DNA from: Talinum fruticosum
Taxonomy: Eukaryota > Streptophyta > Magnoliopsida > Caryophyllales > Talinaceae
DNA: 64,000 nucleotides
Assembly: GCA_021018815.1 (NCBI GenBank)
Contig: JAITYX010000012.1
Coordinates: 9,411,001 to 9,475,000, forward strand
Direction of reading: 5' to 3'
Shown: positions 42,355-53,299 of the stretch, one piece after another
Numbering within the stretch: the stretch's first letter is position 1
Layout of the letters: each line of letters begins with the position of its first letter
Program-made: the position numbers and the translations under genes
Notes under the pieces: model-generated
The model's input: the letters and a program-made list of their open reading frames with translations, nothing else
Databases searched by the model: none
What the model was told of the DNA's origin: nothing

Positions 42355-42545
42355 GTAAGTTCACAACTTCTAAATTTTTCAATTTCAATTCAATTTAAGG
42401 TATAATTTGTGTGATATTAAATTTAATTTCTTTAATTTTATCCTTAATTTATGTGATTTTATTGATTTTTCAATTTCACTTCATTCATTCTTTAGACCAA
42501 TTTCACGATAGAGGTTTGATTTTTGTTGTTTAATTTTTATTATAG
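42355..42545 (+). other. leader intron of outer hAT
   Basis: GTAAGTTCACAACTTCTAAA … TTTTTATTATAG, 191 bp, matching the intron at 39319-39509 on the minus strand. Confidence 0.65.
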
Positions 42546-42551
42546 GTCAAA

Positions 42552-42735
42552 ATGTTTAGATATTTCAAAAAGATAGCTATAGAACCCTTCATTCCTTCAA
42601 GTTCTCAATCTGAAAATTCACCATTGAATGAATAAGGCAATGCAAATACAAATCCTTCCCCTACAACTTTTGTATTGTGTACACTATTATTTAGTTTATT
42701 TCGGCCCCTTCCGTAAATTCTTAGGTCCATCACTG
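42552..42735 (+). pseudogene. truncated hAT transposase start and 3' terminus
   Basis: ATG at 42552 begins MFRYFKKIAIEPFIPSSS, equivalent to the first codons of the transposase at 39312, but a stop occurs after 28 codons. Near 42665-42675 the sequence jumps directly into the 3' terminal region of the family (GTGTACACTATTATTTAG). This gives an internal deletion of about 2.3 kb relative to the autonomous copy. Confidence 0.8.
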
Positions 42736-42743
42736 CTAAAAAC

Positions 42744-43315
42744 TAATAAATCATCCTACATACAACCGCAAGAGTAGCTTTTAATCAAACATGATTAAAC
42801 TTCTCTTCAAAACTTGAACTTCAAATGTTTCCTTTTATATAGTAGACAATAAGTAATAATGTTTATCAAGTCCATTCAGTCCATAAGCCTGCAATAAGAT
42901 CACATTTAATTTTTGGACACATAAATAATATCAACTATAAACATTATGTTCCCGTTTGAAGATAATAGAGCGGATAAAATTCATGATCATGACACATATA
43001 CTTACTAAGTGTACTTTAAGCGCAGAAAAATTGGCATGACGTACAATTACATAATCAAATTCACTTAGGAACTCAACAAATATGGCAATACCATTTCCGT
43101 GTCTAAGTATGAATTCTAAATTTGCTAAATATACAGATCACATAAGCACTGAGTTATATTAATCACATGCATAAAATTGTCAAGCAGCAACATGTAATTC
43201 ATAAAGACAAACAATTTGACTCACAAACACAGTCTAATCATCCAGTAATGTTACTAATTTCAGACGTAATAGGGTATGACGACCAAACCGTGAACAAACT
43301 CGACTCTGATATCAT
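42744..43315. other. anonymous AT-rich sequence
   Basis: No coding seen. It continues the sequence left of the outer hAT (29570-29827). Close to 43297-43316, GACTCTGATATCATG reads on the minus strand as a Met-tRNA primer site. Confidence 0.45.
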
Positions 43316-43471
43316 GTGAAATTTGGTCTTAATTCAATAGAGTACTGCATACAATCCCATGAGATTCCATCCCAAAACCAATTGACAATAGCAGGAGTAA
43401 CTCACAAGCTTATAAACATGCTCAAAGCCTCGTATTTTGTCAATGTGGGACTTTCCCACTTTTACTAAGTG
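43316..43471 (-). repeat. short LTR-like segment
   Basis: Read on the minus strand it begins near AGTAAAAGTGGGAAAGTCC, has GTTTATAAGC as a TATA-like box and ends CCAAATTTCACA. It is followed at once by TGATATCAGAGTC, a Met-tRNA primer site (43303-43315). At the other end, on the plus strand, GTGGTATAAGAGC (43471-43483) is a second, outward-facing primer-like site. Confidence 0.5.
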
Positions 43472-43539
43472 GTATAAGAGCTTTGAACTCTTTTGATCTT
43501 ATTCATTGTGATCATATCATGTTAAGCCTTTTCTGAGGC

Positions 43540-44110
43540 ACATTATTTTCTTGCTATTATTGATGATGCTAGTCGAGTTGTTTAGGTATATCTTATGAAA
43601 GAAAAAGGTGAAGCCTCTCGGTTAAAGGATTTTTGCAAAGTGCCACAGACAATTTGAAACCAAAGTCAAACTTATTAGAAGTGATCATGGTAGTGAGTTT
43701 ACCTCAGGACTAATGAAAAAGTTTTGTATGAAGTATGGTATTATTCATCAAACAAGTTGTGATGACACCCCTTAATAGAATGGTAGGGTGGAAAGACATA
43801 ACAGACATATTTTGAGTGTAGCTAGAGCCTTACGCTTCCAAGCTCACCTTGCACTTGATTGTTGAGGAGAATGTGTGTTAACCGCTGCATATCTTATTAA
43901 TCGAACACCATCTTCAGTTTTGCATGGTCACACACCATATGAAATTTTATTTAGAGCCAAGCCCCCATATAAACATATTCAGATTTTTAAAAGTTTGTGT
44001 TATGCTCATAAATACCAAAGGAAAAAAGATAAATTTGGAGAAAGAAGTAGCAAGTGTATTTTTATCGGTTATCCTACAAGAAAAAGCAATGCAAAGTTTA
44101 TAATTTAAAA
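43540..44110 (+). pseudogene. copia integrase fragment
   Basis: The blocks are IIDDASRVV (catalytic Asp), RSDHGSEF (second Asp), NGRVERHNRHILSVARALRF (Glu in RVE) and LTAAYLINRTPSSVLHG.TPYEILF, then SSKCIFIGYPTRKSNAKF at 44045-44095. These are standard copia integrase motifs, and all three catalytic residues can be found in separate frames. Stops and frameshifts at about 43590, 43640, 43775 and 43862 disrupt it. Confidence 0.85.
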
Positions 44111-44689
44111 ACATGAGATTTTTTTGTTAGTAGAGACATTATATTTCATGAGAAAATTTCCCTTTTGTTAACTCTGAGAATAAGGAAAGTGAAAAGTGCC
44201 ATGATATCTTTGAGCAAATTAGAAACAAAGTGTTTAATGATTATATCGGTGGGTTGGGAGTAACCTATCCAAATCTGAAAAAGATAAGTCGGCCTAACAT
44301 CAATAATATAGTTCATGCATTGGGCCTTCTCCTAGCTCTTCACAAGCTGGTCAAAACAGTGACCTAGTGGAAATTGTTAAACCGACTTGGCCGGACAATC
44401 CAGCGAGTAAGGCGGAGTGGGCCTATTATGAATATGGTTCAACCAATAAGGGAAAAATGTGAGCGAAGACCTCCATCTCATCTTCAAGATTATATCTGCT
44501 ATTCTACAAGTCCTATAGACCCTTCTTCCAAGATTTCTTCAAATATCCCACTTTAGAAGATCTCTTTAAGTAAACCTTATCTCATAGCTAATTTTGTTAC
44601 CCGCAATAAATTTTCCGATGTGCATAGACATTATCTTATTACTATTACCAAGGTTGTGGACCCTAAGTTTTTTCGTGAAGTAAATGATG

Positions 44690-45428
44690 TTAGATGAAGA
44701 GAGGTGATGGCCAAAGAAATAGAGGCCCTAGAGTTTAATGGGATTTTGGATAGTGGAGGAATTACCTTCTAGTAAGAAGCCAATTAATTTCAACTAGGTG
44801 TACAAGGTTAAGTACAATTCGGACGAATCTATTGAGCGCTATAAAGCACGGCTTGTCATACGAGGAGACGAACAAATTAAGGGATTTGACTATCATGAAA
44901 CCTTCACTCTTATAGCCAACATGGCGATGTAAGATGTTTCTTATCCGCGGTAGTTACAAAAGGATATGAACTAGACCAAATGGACGTGAATAATGCTTTT
45001 CTATATGGGGATCTAGATGAAGAAGTTTATATAAAGATGCCTCCTGGATTTTAGAGTTTCAGGTTCTAACAAGGTATATAAGCTAAAGAAATCTTTTATG
45101 GGCTTCAACAAGCACCGTGGCGAGTGGTTTGCCAAGCTTTACTCTAAGTTACATGAACATGGGTTCGTCCGATCATATGCAGACTATTCTTTATTCACAT
45201 ATAATGAGGATGATATATTCACGGGACTATTAGTATATGTAGAAGATTTGGTGCTTACAGGTAATAACTCTCAAGTTTATGCTGAGTTTAAAGAATATCT
45301 CAATAGTTGTTTTCATATGAACGACTTAGGTCCTCTTAAGTATTTTCTTAGGATTGATTCCTAGGAGCTCAAAAGCGCTATTTTTTAGTCCAAGGAAGTA
45401 TGCACTTGAGATAATTGAGGAATGTGGG
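44690..45428 (+). pseudogene. copia reverse transcriptase fragment
   Basis: Readable pieces in shifting frames include an AMAKEIEALE-like start (44707), YKARLVIRG-like sequence, QMDVNNAFLYGDLDEEVYIK-like sequence near 44975-45035, FAKLYSKLHEHGFVRSYADY and LVYVEDLVLTGNN (45130-45265). The polymerase YVDD motif has become YVED. The domain ends abruptly at the Tat LTR. Confidence 0.85.
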
Positions 45429-46115
45429 TATAGACACCTAAAATGTGTCATCCTTTATCACTTTTATTTTCGTACTTTATATAGTTGGCTTGAATAATGA
45501 AATCATGAGTTCCGTTTGAGGATTTTGATCACGGATGATATTTGATTAGTGCGACGGAAGCTAGTAAACCACAAAGAACCCCTTAGCACCAAATAAATAG
45601 CCTCTTGCCTTTGGTTAATCAAAATTTCCATTTTTTTTCGGGATAGTCCAAGCTCGGGTCAAACTTCCGAGTCAACGGAAGTATGGTGCCACGTACGGGA
45701 GATTTCGGGCTCAAAATACCTTGTTTTAATTTCATCCAACCCGGACAAGGAGTTGAAGACATCAAAACGACATTCAATGCCATATTTCATGATCACAAGC
45801 ACAAAACGCTGCGTTTAGCTCCAAGACAGTCCGCTTGAGACACGGAGCTCACCTCCTCGTAACGACATCGTGGTCGGCGCTTTTCACCTGGTCTATTTCA
45901 CCTTGAAATGTTGCATTTTGCCTAGGAATACCGTTGCAACACGTAAAGAGCCCAAGACCCCGAACAATGCCTTATGGCCAGCGCCTCTAACCACGGGATC
46001 CGGTTCTATCCGGTTTTATCCCTTCATTTTTGGCCTAGTTTTGCAGCTGATTTTGATTCGGTTTGGACGGTTGGTGAATGCTAACCCTAGGTCATTCTAT
46101 GACCTAGCCTCTCCC

Positions 46116-46124
46116 TATAAATAG
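46116..46124 (+). promoter_or_regulatory. TATA box of Tat-lineage LTR
   Basis: TATAAATAG, conserved in the solo LTR at 62358-62366. Confidence 0.65.
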
Positions 46125-46140
46125 AGAGCTTAGGCTGTCA

Positions 46141-46260
46141 TATCAAATGGCTTTCTCCTATTAATTATGCTGCTAGATATTAACCTCAAATGGCTTTCTT
46201 CTATGCATTACACTGCTGGATATTAACCTCAAACGGGTTTTCCTATGTGTCATGTTGTCA
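46141..46260. repeat. tandem repeat in Tat LTR
   Basis: Three units of about 40 bp (46141-46178, 46179-46220, 46221-46260), each with TCAAAYGGYTTTCYYCTAT and a TGCTGGATATTAACC-like end. The solo LTR has one equivalent unit only (about 62381-62420). Confidence 0.75.
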
Positions 46261-47487
46261 AAAAGTAGCCCCAAAAACCTTTCCCCTAAACATTACACTC
46301 GTTGAATCGTGACTAAGAGCTATTGAATGTTCAATTATTCTGATCTCTTGGTCTCCTTTTAACTGATCTTTCCAACTCTTTACGCATATTTTCATTTATC
46401 TCCACAAAAACTTACAAAAACTCCTTCCCAATTCGCCACCGTCACATCACCGGATCCAAATTCGAGATCTAGATCGGAGGTGGGACAACCTGAGGGCACC
46501 GATTAGGTCTTCACAATAGTTATTCATTTTTATGTTTTATTGCTTTCCGTATTGTGGAGAAAGAGTTGTATTGTTTTTAATTCGTCTCCGCCCGATGTAA
46601 TCCTTTTTGTTTTCACCGTCGTTCTTTCTTTTCTTTTCTTTACAGACTTTCTTTTATCGCTTTTTAGAATGTTTGGTTGCTTTCAATTCCTTATAGCATG
46701 TTGTTTGCTTGTGTTTAATACAATATTTAGATTCACTACTCGAACTAGTAATGGCTGTCATTTGACAGAGCGAACGAATGGGCTTATCCTTATGTTTCGT
46801 ACCCTCGCCCCTGAATCTAATTCTCGGCTCTAGATCGATGGAGTCACTTTTCTTAGCCTCTTTCAACTTAGTTTTCCTATACGATGATTGGAAAAGAATT
46901 TCTTTTTATTTTTTGTTTGTTTTTCATTCCTAAAAATTGATCGGCGACTCCTTTTCTTTATTTAATTCTTCTATACTGCCTCTCGCCTATTTATGTACGA
47001 ACAATAAAAAAGAAGTTATGGATCCGCTAGCCGGGCCGGAGGCTGAGGTTGATCACCTTAGCTATGGCTCCTGGTCGGTGCCGCTGGCCACCGGGAGCTG
47101 GCAAAGCCAACGACCGAGTGGTCAATTGGTGAGGCTTGGGTCCAAACTGGTGTTTTCACACCGGCTTGGCCCTAAAGCCTCACGATAGATTCAAAACCCT
47201 AGTTTTCTTTATTTTTCAGTTAAGAAATAATATCCCAAGATTTCTGAAAATAATTTATAAAATAAAATAATTAATAAAATCGCCGCTCAATCTAATTTAA
47301 TTCATTTTAACTTAATTTATAAAATTCAAAAATCTAACTAAAAAGTTCATCCCCTCTTTCAAAAATTAATCTTCAAAACCCTAAAATCATTTTCATCTTC
47401 AAAAACCAAAAAGAAAAATTTTAAAACCGATTGCAATTCGTGGGGAACCTCGGTTCCAGGGGTGGTCCTGCGGCCGTGGTTCCTACG

Positions 47488-49020
47488 ATCGCGACTCCTC
47501 GGCGATTAAATCACTTATTAAGAAGGCAAAACTTAAACATTCGAGTAATGAGTTTTAATAATGTATCTCGCATTAGGCATCTCGCATTTTAGGCAATCTT
47601 AAACATAGTTTATTTTTGTTGGTGGACCATTAGGCTTTAACCCCCTTTTAAATATTTTTGGAAAGAGGCTCCCACTGCTTCCCACAGGGACCCAATTACG
47701 CTTGATTGTCAACGAGGCAGTACCTCTTCCCTCATAGCACGAGGCTCTTGGCTTACCGAAAGGCACCAATGATTCAATGTTATATCATGTCGTGCACCCC
47801 ACAGAGGACTAAATTCTCGGACGATAAGTCACAATGTATCCTACCTAATTTTAAACCTCTTTTGACCATAAACCCTTGGTCTCTAAGTGGACCTTTTCCT
47901 TTCATTTGCATGCATGGATGAGTGTAATTATTTTAGATTTAATCTTCTACTTGTGAGCCTTTAGGGATATGTGAAGAGTACTTGATTAGCCCTTGCATGG
48001 GTGCAAATAAAATACTATACAAATTTTTCCTAGAGTCAATCCATTATGTGTATTTTTGCTGAAGTTAAAATTGCCTTTCCCTTTTAGAGTCCATCAATTG
48101 CATTTCGAGTCATCCTAAAATCTTTCTTGGTTTAGGCAGTCTAGGTAGTTATCGCCGATCAGTCCAAAAGGTCTAACCAAGATCCCCTCTATCTCTTCGA
48201 TCAGTGAGTCTTTAGATTTTGGCATTTTTATTTTTTTCTATATTTGCATCTCCGTTTTTCATTTAGCTAAAATAAAATTAATCTCAATTAGGTAAGTCTA
48301 TTTTTCATTCAGCCAAAACAAAAATCATCTCAATTAGGTTAGTCAATTTTTTCATTTAACCAAAACAAAATTCATCTCAATTAGATGAATCCATTTTTCA
48401 TTTAGTTAAAACAAAAATCATCTCAATTAGGTGAGTCCATTTTTTTCATTTAGCCAAAACAAAATTCATCTCAATTAGGTGTGTCCATTCAGCATTAGCC
48501 AAAATAAAATTTATCTCAATTAGGTGAGTGCATTTTCATCCTTCATCTAGCCAAAACAAATCCATCCAAATAGGATCAATCATTTATGCATTCCAATTAT
48601 GCATTCCAATTAGGCATTAGACAAATCATAAAATCATCCCAAGTTAAGTCATAAGCATCATTGCATACACTTCATGTTGTACATTCCTTATGTGCATCCA
48701 AATAAAGAGCATTCTTAGTCTCCTTGGATCTTGTGCTTAAGCCCCTTCCTCCCAAAAGTGGTATTCTTTTACATCGTTTTAAGTATCATCCTTTGGGCTA
48801 TAAAATAGGGAAGTCTACTACAATTGAGTATTGTCGCAATCCAAGTTTCAAAAGGTTACAACGCTACAATAAGGAGTCCGACACATCTTATCCCAACTCG
48901 CACCACGTTCCGCCCCACGGTCTACACCAGTGCGACATATTTGGGTGCATATCATACCAATTCAGTCTATTTTCCGTCATAGGATAGTACCTAAAAAGAA
49001 TTCCCTCCAACGGAAGAAAT
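47488..49020 (+). other. leader of Tat-lineage element
   Basis: ATCGCGACTCCTCGGCGA just after the LTR resembles the TGGCGACTC… primer site of Tat/Ogre elements in degraded form. No coding is recognisable up to gag. Contains a seven-copy tandem repeat at 48258-48590. Confidence 0.6.
48258..48590. repeat. 46-bp tandem repeat, about seven copies
   Basis: The unit is approximately CATTTAGCCAAAACAAAA followed by TTCATCTCAATTAGGTGAGT and CCATTTTT. Starts lie near 48260, 48306, 48352, 48399, 48447, 48487 and 48543. The units differ by a few bases each. Confidence 0.88.
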
Positions 49021-50250
49021 ACTAGAACCATCTTCCATCATCACCTTGCTGAAAGAGAACTCAGCAAAAATGAAAGCTAGGATTGAGGCTTAGGATAAGA
49101 AAATAGAGTCCATAGTAGGCAATCTTAAGGTTATCCTAAAAGCTATTGAGGATAGTACGAGAGATGAGGAAGAAGAACGATTGAGAAGAAGAGGAGGTCC
49201 TCCACCTAGTCTACCTCCTCCAGGCAATCCCAAGCACGAATCCAAACCAGATCCACATATAGATCGGATAGAACAAATGTTAAGGGAGTCATCCATATTC
49301 AGTAATCACTACTTTGATCACAAGGGATTCACTTCAATCCCTAAAGGGAAACTACCCTCTAAGTTCACCATGCCCGATATCAAATTTCGAGGTTCCGAGA
49401 ATCCCAATCATCATGTTCGCAACTTCTTAAGAGCAATGACTCTTAAGAACAAACATGAAGACACTTATCACATTATCTTCCCATGGACTTTTGATACTAA
49501 CGTAATAAAGTGTTATAACACAATTAACCAATGCAAGATCACCAATTGGACTGATCCGTGTATGGAGTTCTTACACCAATACTCCTATAACACTTATCTA
49601 CCTGTCACACTTAGAGACTTGGAGTTGATCAAGTAAGATGAGACAGAGAGCTTTAGAGACTTTCTCACCGGATGGAGGGCAAAGCCTGCCCACATGGTAA
49701 ACCGACCTTCTAAGAAGGACCAAGTACGGATCATTGTGAAGAATCTTCAACTCTGCCCACAATCAGCATCTCAAATTCCTACCAATTATGAGCTTCTCTA
49801 CCCTTAAAGATCTCGGTATGCTGATACAGGAAGAACTGTCTACCACAACCACAAAAGTAGTGACGGGGTATAGAGATAATTATCAGTCTAAAGATAAGAA
49901 AACCTCTAATCAAGACAATACTATCGAGGGTGCAGATGTCATGCCCTCAACAGGTATAATGACTATAGTCCAATTGATACCACATATGCTTAAGCCTTTG
50001 ACCGCCTATTGGCCAAAGGGAAGATAGAATTGCCACCTATAAGAGCAAAATCAAAAATTACAAAACAGTCTAAAAGCTGGGACGTGGGAAAATTCTGCAA
50101 ATACCATCGTGCACAAGGACATTGATGAGTCCAAATTACTTCGTAGCTTGCCTCCTTTAGACCCGAAAGTCTATGGATTGTGGGTAAGTGATAAAGAAGA
50201 CATGTACGAAACCAAAGATAATAGTGACAATGACGACGACTTCTAGGGCA
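49021..50250 (+). pseudogene. Tat-lineage gag
   Basis: A charged N-terminus with a proline-rich stretch (RRRGGPPPSLPPPGNPKHES) precedes the capsid region: GFTSIPKGKLPSKFTMPDIK, FRGSENPNHHVRNFLRAMTL, then MEFLHQYSYNT, SFRDFLTGWRAK and VRIIVKNLQ (49180-49750). The longest open stretch is 49181-49636 with a stop at 49634. This pattern is typical of Tat/Ogre gag. Further fragments (LPPLDPKVYGLW-like, about 50143-50185) mark the link to protease. Several stops disrupt it. Confidence 0.82.
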
Positions 50251-50289
50251 CACTACCCTTAGAAGAAGAAGACTTCGGCGAGAAACCTT

Positions 50290-50720
50290 GGTAGACAATG
50301 GATCGCCTATAAATGTTTGTCCCTGGAGGACCGCCAAAGGTTAAGAATCGGAGAGCAACAACTCTCTAAATAGACTATTCATCTCCGAGCCTATGATAAC
50401 TCTAAAAGGACAGTCTTAGGAACAGTGACCTTACCAATCAATGTAGGGTCCGCGGTGAAGAACATCAACTTCCAAGTCCTAGACATTCTAGCTACATTTA
50501 ATTTGCTTCTAGGATGCCTTTGGTTACATGACCATCAAGCGAGTGCCCTCTATGCTGCACTGGAAAGTTAAGATGATTATCAAAGGTTAGGTCATAACCA
50601 TCAACGGGGACAATCTTTGTGCTACCATCACCTCCTAAGAATAAGTCGTCGAAATTGAGCATGACGGTAATGATTAAGAACATTACGAGTATACCCTAGC
50701 ATCCACTCGATGCTTAGGAA
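50290..50720 (+). pseudogene. aspartic protease region
   Basis: VDNGSPINVCP-like (about 50295) corresponds to the D-G-S catalytic block, here DNGS. RAYDNSKRTVLGTVTLPINV (50387-50448) and FQVLDI…FNLLLG.LWLHDHQA (50470-50540) follow, which are characteristic of Tat protease. Frames shift several times. Confidence 0.75.
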
Positions 50721-50959
50721 GAAGGGGTATTTTCCAGGCCTAGCTGCAGCGTGAAGGGCATACCACCCTATCTTTCCACCCCTTGAACTCACTAACAACT
50801 ATAAATTTGGGCTAGGCTATCAACCTACTACTAAGGAAATAGCCCAAGCCAAGTTGAAAATTCAAACTAAGAGGACTTCACCTCACACGGTCTATTCCAT
50901 CAAGCCTTTTCCTCATACTCTAAACGGGCAATTCCCGAAAGAAGGGGAAATTTAATGAC

Positions 50960-51578
50960 TGTTATATATTAGAAAATGAGGCACCTTACCTCCTTGAAGA
51001 GGGACAGTCCACACCAGATTGGACCAACTTGGGTGGGAATAACATCTTCGGTTTACTATTTGAACAGGAGAAAAACCTAGAGGGGAATTCGGTCTCGGTA
51101 TTGTCTCGAGCCATGTCGCACCCACGGTTCGATCCATCCAGATTCATCACCGACGTTGACGTCGAAGGGTCTAAGAATATTATTAGGCTCGACGTTGAAG
51201 AGGGCCAAGAATTTGCTGTTAGCTTAGGAGAGCATTCCATTCCGGAGTCTATCACTAGGGCTTTTGTTTCTGTTCCGATTGCTTCTAGTTCATCTTCTAG
51301 TTTTGTTGTTTCTAATTCCGCATCTTCTGTTTTTGAGTCTAATGTACTCATTTCCTCATTCAATAAGATGAACTTTTCTACTTACTCCTTGCCTTCTCCT
51401 ATTTTTAATTGTTTTACCTCTAATGATGAACAAGAAATCCTAAAAGAACTAATAAAAGCTATGGAAGATCATGAAAATCGCTCAACAATAATAGAGGAAA
51501 CAATAACAATTAATCTAGGATTAGTTTATCAACCCCAAGAGGTTAAGATTGGGAAGACACTAGATCTAGAAAAGTAAA
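50960..51578 (+). pseudogene. protease-RT linker of pol
   Basis: An open stretch of 182 codons (51029-51574). The N-terminal part is charged. The middle has a Ser-rich tract (SVPIASSSSSSFVVSNSASS) and the end VYQPQEVKIGKTLDLEK, which in Tat elements leads directly into RT (…EVKIGT.L…). The Ser-rich spacer has no known catalytic role. Confidence 0.65.
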
Positions 51579-52215
51579 AGCAATTTACTTCACTCCTTAT
51601 AGAGTTCATAGATGTCTTTGCATGGTCCTACAAAGACATGCTAGGGAAAGATCCAAGTATAGCAAAACATAAAATTCCACTTTATGAAGATGCCAAGCTA
51701 GTTACGTAGAAGCTCAGAAGGATGAAACATGAACGGGCATTGAAGATTAAGGAAGAGGTCCAAAAGCAATTAGAGGTTGGGTTCATCAAAGTAGTCCACT
51801 ACCCTCATTGGGTAGCAAACATAGTACTAGTTTCGAATAAGGACTGCGAGGTTTCGATGTGCTTAGATTTCAAGGATTTAAACAAGGCAAGTCCTAAATA
51901 TGATTTCTCGCTGCCCCATATCGACATCCTTGTAGATAATACAGCAGGACATGCTCTGCTCACATTTATGGATGGCTATGCCGGGTACAATCAGGTGAAG
52001 ATGGTCGAAGAAGACATGGAGAAGACAACCTTCATCACTCAATCGGGGTAACCTCGGGCAAGTCTGTTAGGCTATGTTGTTAGTCTTAGAGGAATCGAAG
52101 TTGATCCATCCAAGATCAAAGCTATCTAGGAAATCCCGCCGCCCAAAACGGAGAAGGAGATACGGGGATTCTTAGGACGTTTACGATACATTAGTCATTT
52201 CATATCAAAACCGAC
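51579..52215 (+). pseudogene. Tat-lineage reverse transcriptase, internally deleted
   Basis: EFIDVFAWSYKDMLGKDPSI, KIKEEVQKQLEVGFIKVVHY and MCLDFKDLNKASPKYDFSLP are followed by LLTFMDGYAGYNQVKM, whose Asp (FMDG) is the first catalytic residue (51600-52040). After TTFITQSG the sequence jumps to GYVVSLRGIEVDPSKIKAI. The part with the YxDD motif (about 75 residues) is deleted near 52050. Confidence 0.88.
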
Positions 52216-52600
52216 TATGGTCCGTGAACCCGTTTTCAAGAAGTTGAAGAAAGGGTCTAAGCTTATTTGGGATGATGAATGCCCAAAGGCATTTGAAAAG
52301 GTTAAGGAATATCTAGCCAAACCTCCGGTGCTAGTTCTACCCCAACCACAAAAGCCTTTACTTTTGTACCTCGCCACAATAGAGCCAACTATGGGAGCCA
52401 TGTTAGCTTAACGAGAAGAATATGCGGTATATTATCTAAGTAAGAAATTCTTAGATTATAAGACTAGATACACGCCATTAGAGAAGACATTGTTGCACTA
52501 GTCCGGGCTACCAAGAAGCTCGGACACTACATGTTGGCCCACATAGTACATTTGGTAGCATGATGGATCCCATTAATTATATACTTGAGCAACCAACCAT
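52216..52600 (+). pseudogene. gypsy-type RNase H, first copy
   Basis: KKLKKGSKLIWDDECPKAFE, LPQPQKPLLLYLATIE and TMGAMLA (52225-52410) then, after a stop, EEYAVYYLSKKFLDY and a TPLEKT block (52420-52490). These are the usual RNase H region blocks after a gypsy RT. The catalytic Asp in 'LYLA' is not present; usually it is LYLSVSD or similar, so activity is doubtful. Confidence 0.78.
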
Positions 52601-52779
52601 TAGCAGCAAGATAGCTAGATGGACCGTCATGTCTGTCCGAATTCGAACTCATGTATGTCCCTCAAAAGCGACGAAAGGAAGGGTAGTGTCGAAATTCCTA
52701 ACCGATTTACTCAGTAATCGAATCGTAACCCGAACACCTTGACTTTCCTGACGGAAACATTTTACAAGTAGAGGTGGAC

Positions 52780-53130
52780 ATTTGGATAATGTACTTCGAC
52801 GGTGCTTCCAATCCTTCTAGTCTCACCAAAGGGAGCACATACTCCCATTTCAGTCAAGCTAGATTTTGAAGTCACCAACAACACCGTGGAATATGAAACA
52901 TACATCACGAGACTTCAAACTATTATAGAGATCGAGCCAAGAACATCGGGGTTTTCGATGACTCTAGTCCGATCATTAATTAGATTTCGCAAAAATAAAA
53001 GGTATGCAATGAAGCCTTGGCACCTTACCGGGCACATCGATTGAATTATCAAAACATTTTGAAAACATTTCATACACATACCATCCTAGGGATGACAACT
53101 AATTTTGGGATGTTTTAGCTAAGTTAGCAT
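52780..53130 (+). pseudogene. archaeal-type RNase H, second copy
   Basis: FDGASNPS-like (about 52797) is followed by LVSPKGAHTPISVKLDFEVT and NNTVEYETYITRLQTIIEI (52820-52935). These are hallmarks of the extra RNase H domain present in Tat elements. The catalytic Glu (VEYE) is present. Downstream the frame is lost. Confidence 0.8.
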
Positions 53131-53299
53131 CCATGATCAATATCCCTAATGACATTCATTCAATGCCCATCCACATAGAGCGAAGGAGTCAGCCTGTGCA
53201 TGTATACACACTAGAAGTGTCTAGTATCGACCAACCAGTTGGTACCATGACATCTATCAATATATGGATAAACAAGAATATCCATTAGACTCCACATCT

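Larger units (their letters stand above)
29836..42735 (+). mobile_element. non-autonomous hAT element (outer level of nest)
   Basis: The left terminus CAGGGGCGGACCC and the right terminus (inverted: CAGTGATGGACC) are hAT-like. Target copies CTAAAAAT (29828-29835) and CTAAAAAC (42736-42743) match at 7 of 8. After removing the nested element the body is about 950 bp: terminal region with tRNA-like boxes, GC-rich leader, a 191-bp intron, the first codons of transposase, then a jump to the 3' terminal 60 bp. It is therefore an internally deleted copy of the family represented intact at 36570-40083. Confidence 0.88.
43472..45428 (+). mobile_element. Ty1/copia fragment
   Basis: Plus-strand pol fragment with integrase and RT. 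Gag and protease are deleted. It is cut off at 45428, within the RT block RKYALEIIEECG, by the 5' LTR of the Tat-lineage element. Its remaining part (end of RT, RNase H, 3' LTR) is not seen on the other side of the insertion. Confidence 0.82.
45429..47487 (+). repeat. 5' LTR of Tat-lineage element
   Basis: Begins TATAGACACC (normally TGTAGACACC) and ends GTGGTTCCTACG. It aligns along its length with 61597-63649, sharing GATTTGGATC-like, CCCTATAAATAGAGAG and GGTGGGACAACCTGAGGGCA-like blocks. About 2.06 kb. Confidence 0.88.

Noticed and set aside
48258..48590. CRISPR array
   Set aside because: The repeats are contiguous diverged 46-bp units without unique spacers, in a plant retrotransposon leader.
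51363..51986. Minus-strand ORF of 125 codons opposite the pol linker (about 50986-51363)
   Set aside because: Shadow of the plus-strand protease-RT linker, which fits the Tat pol order.
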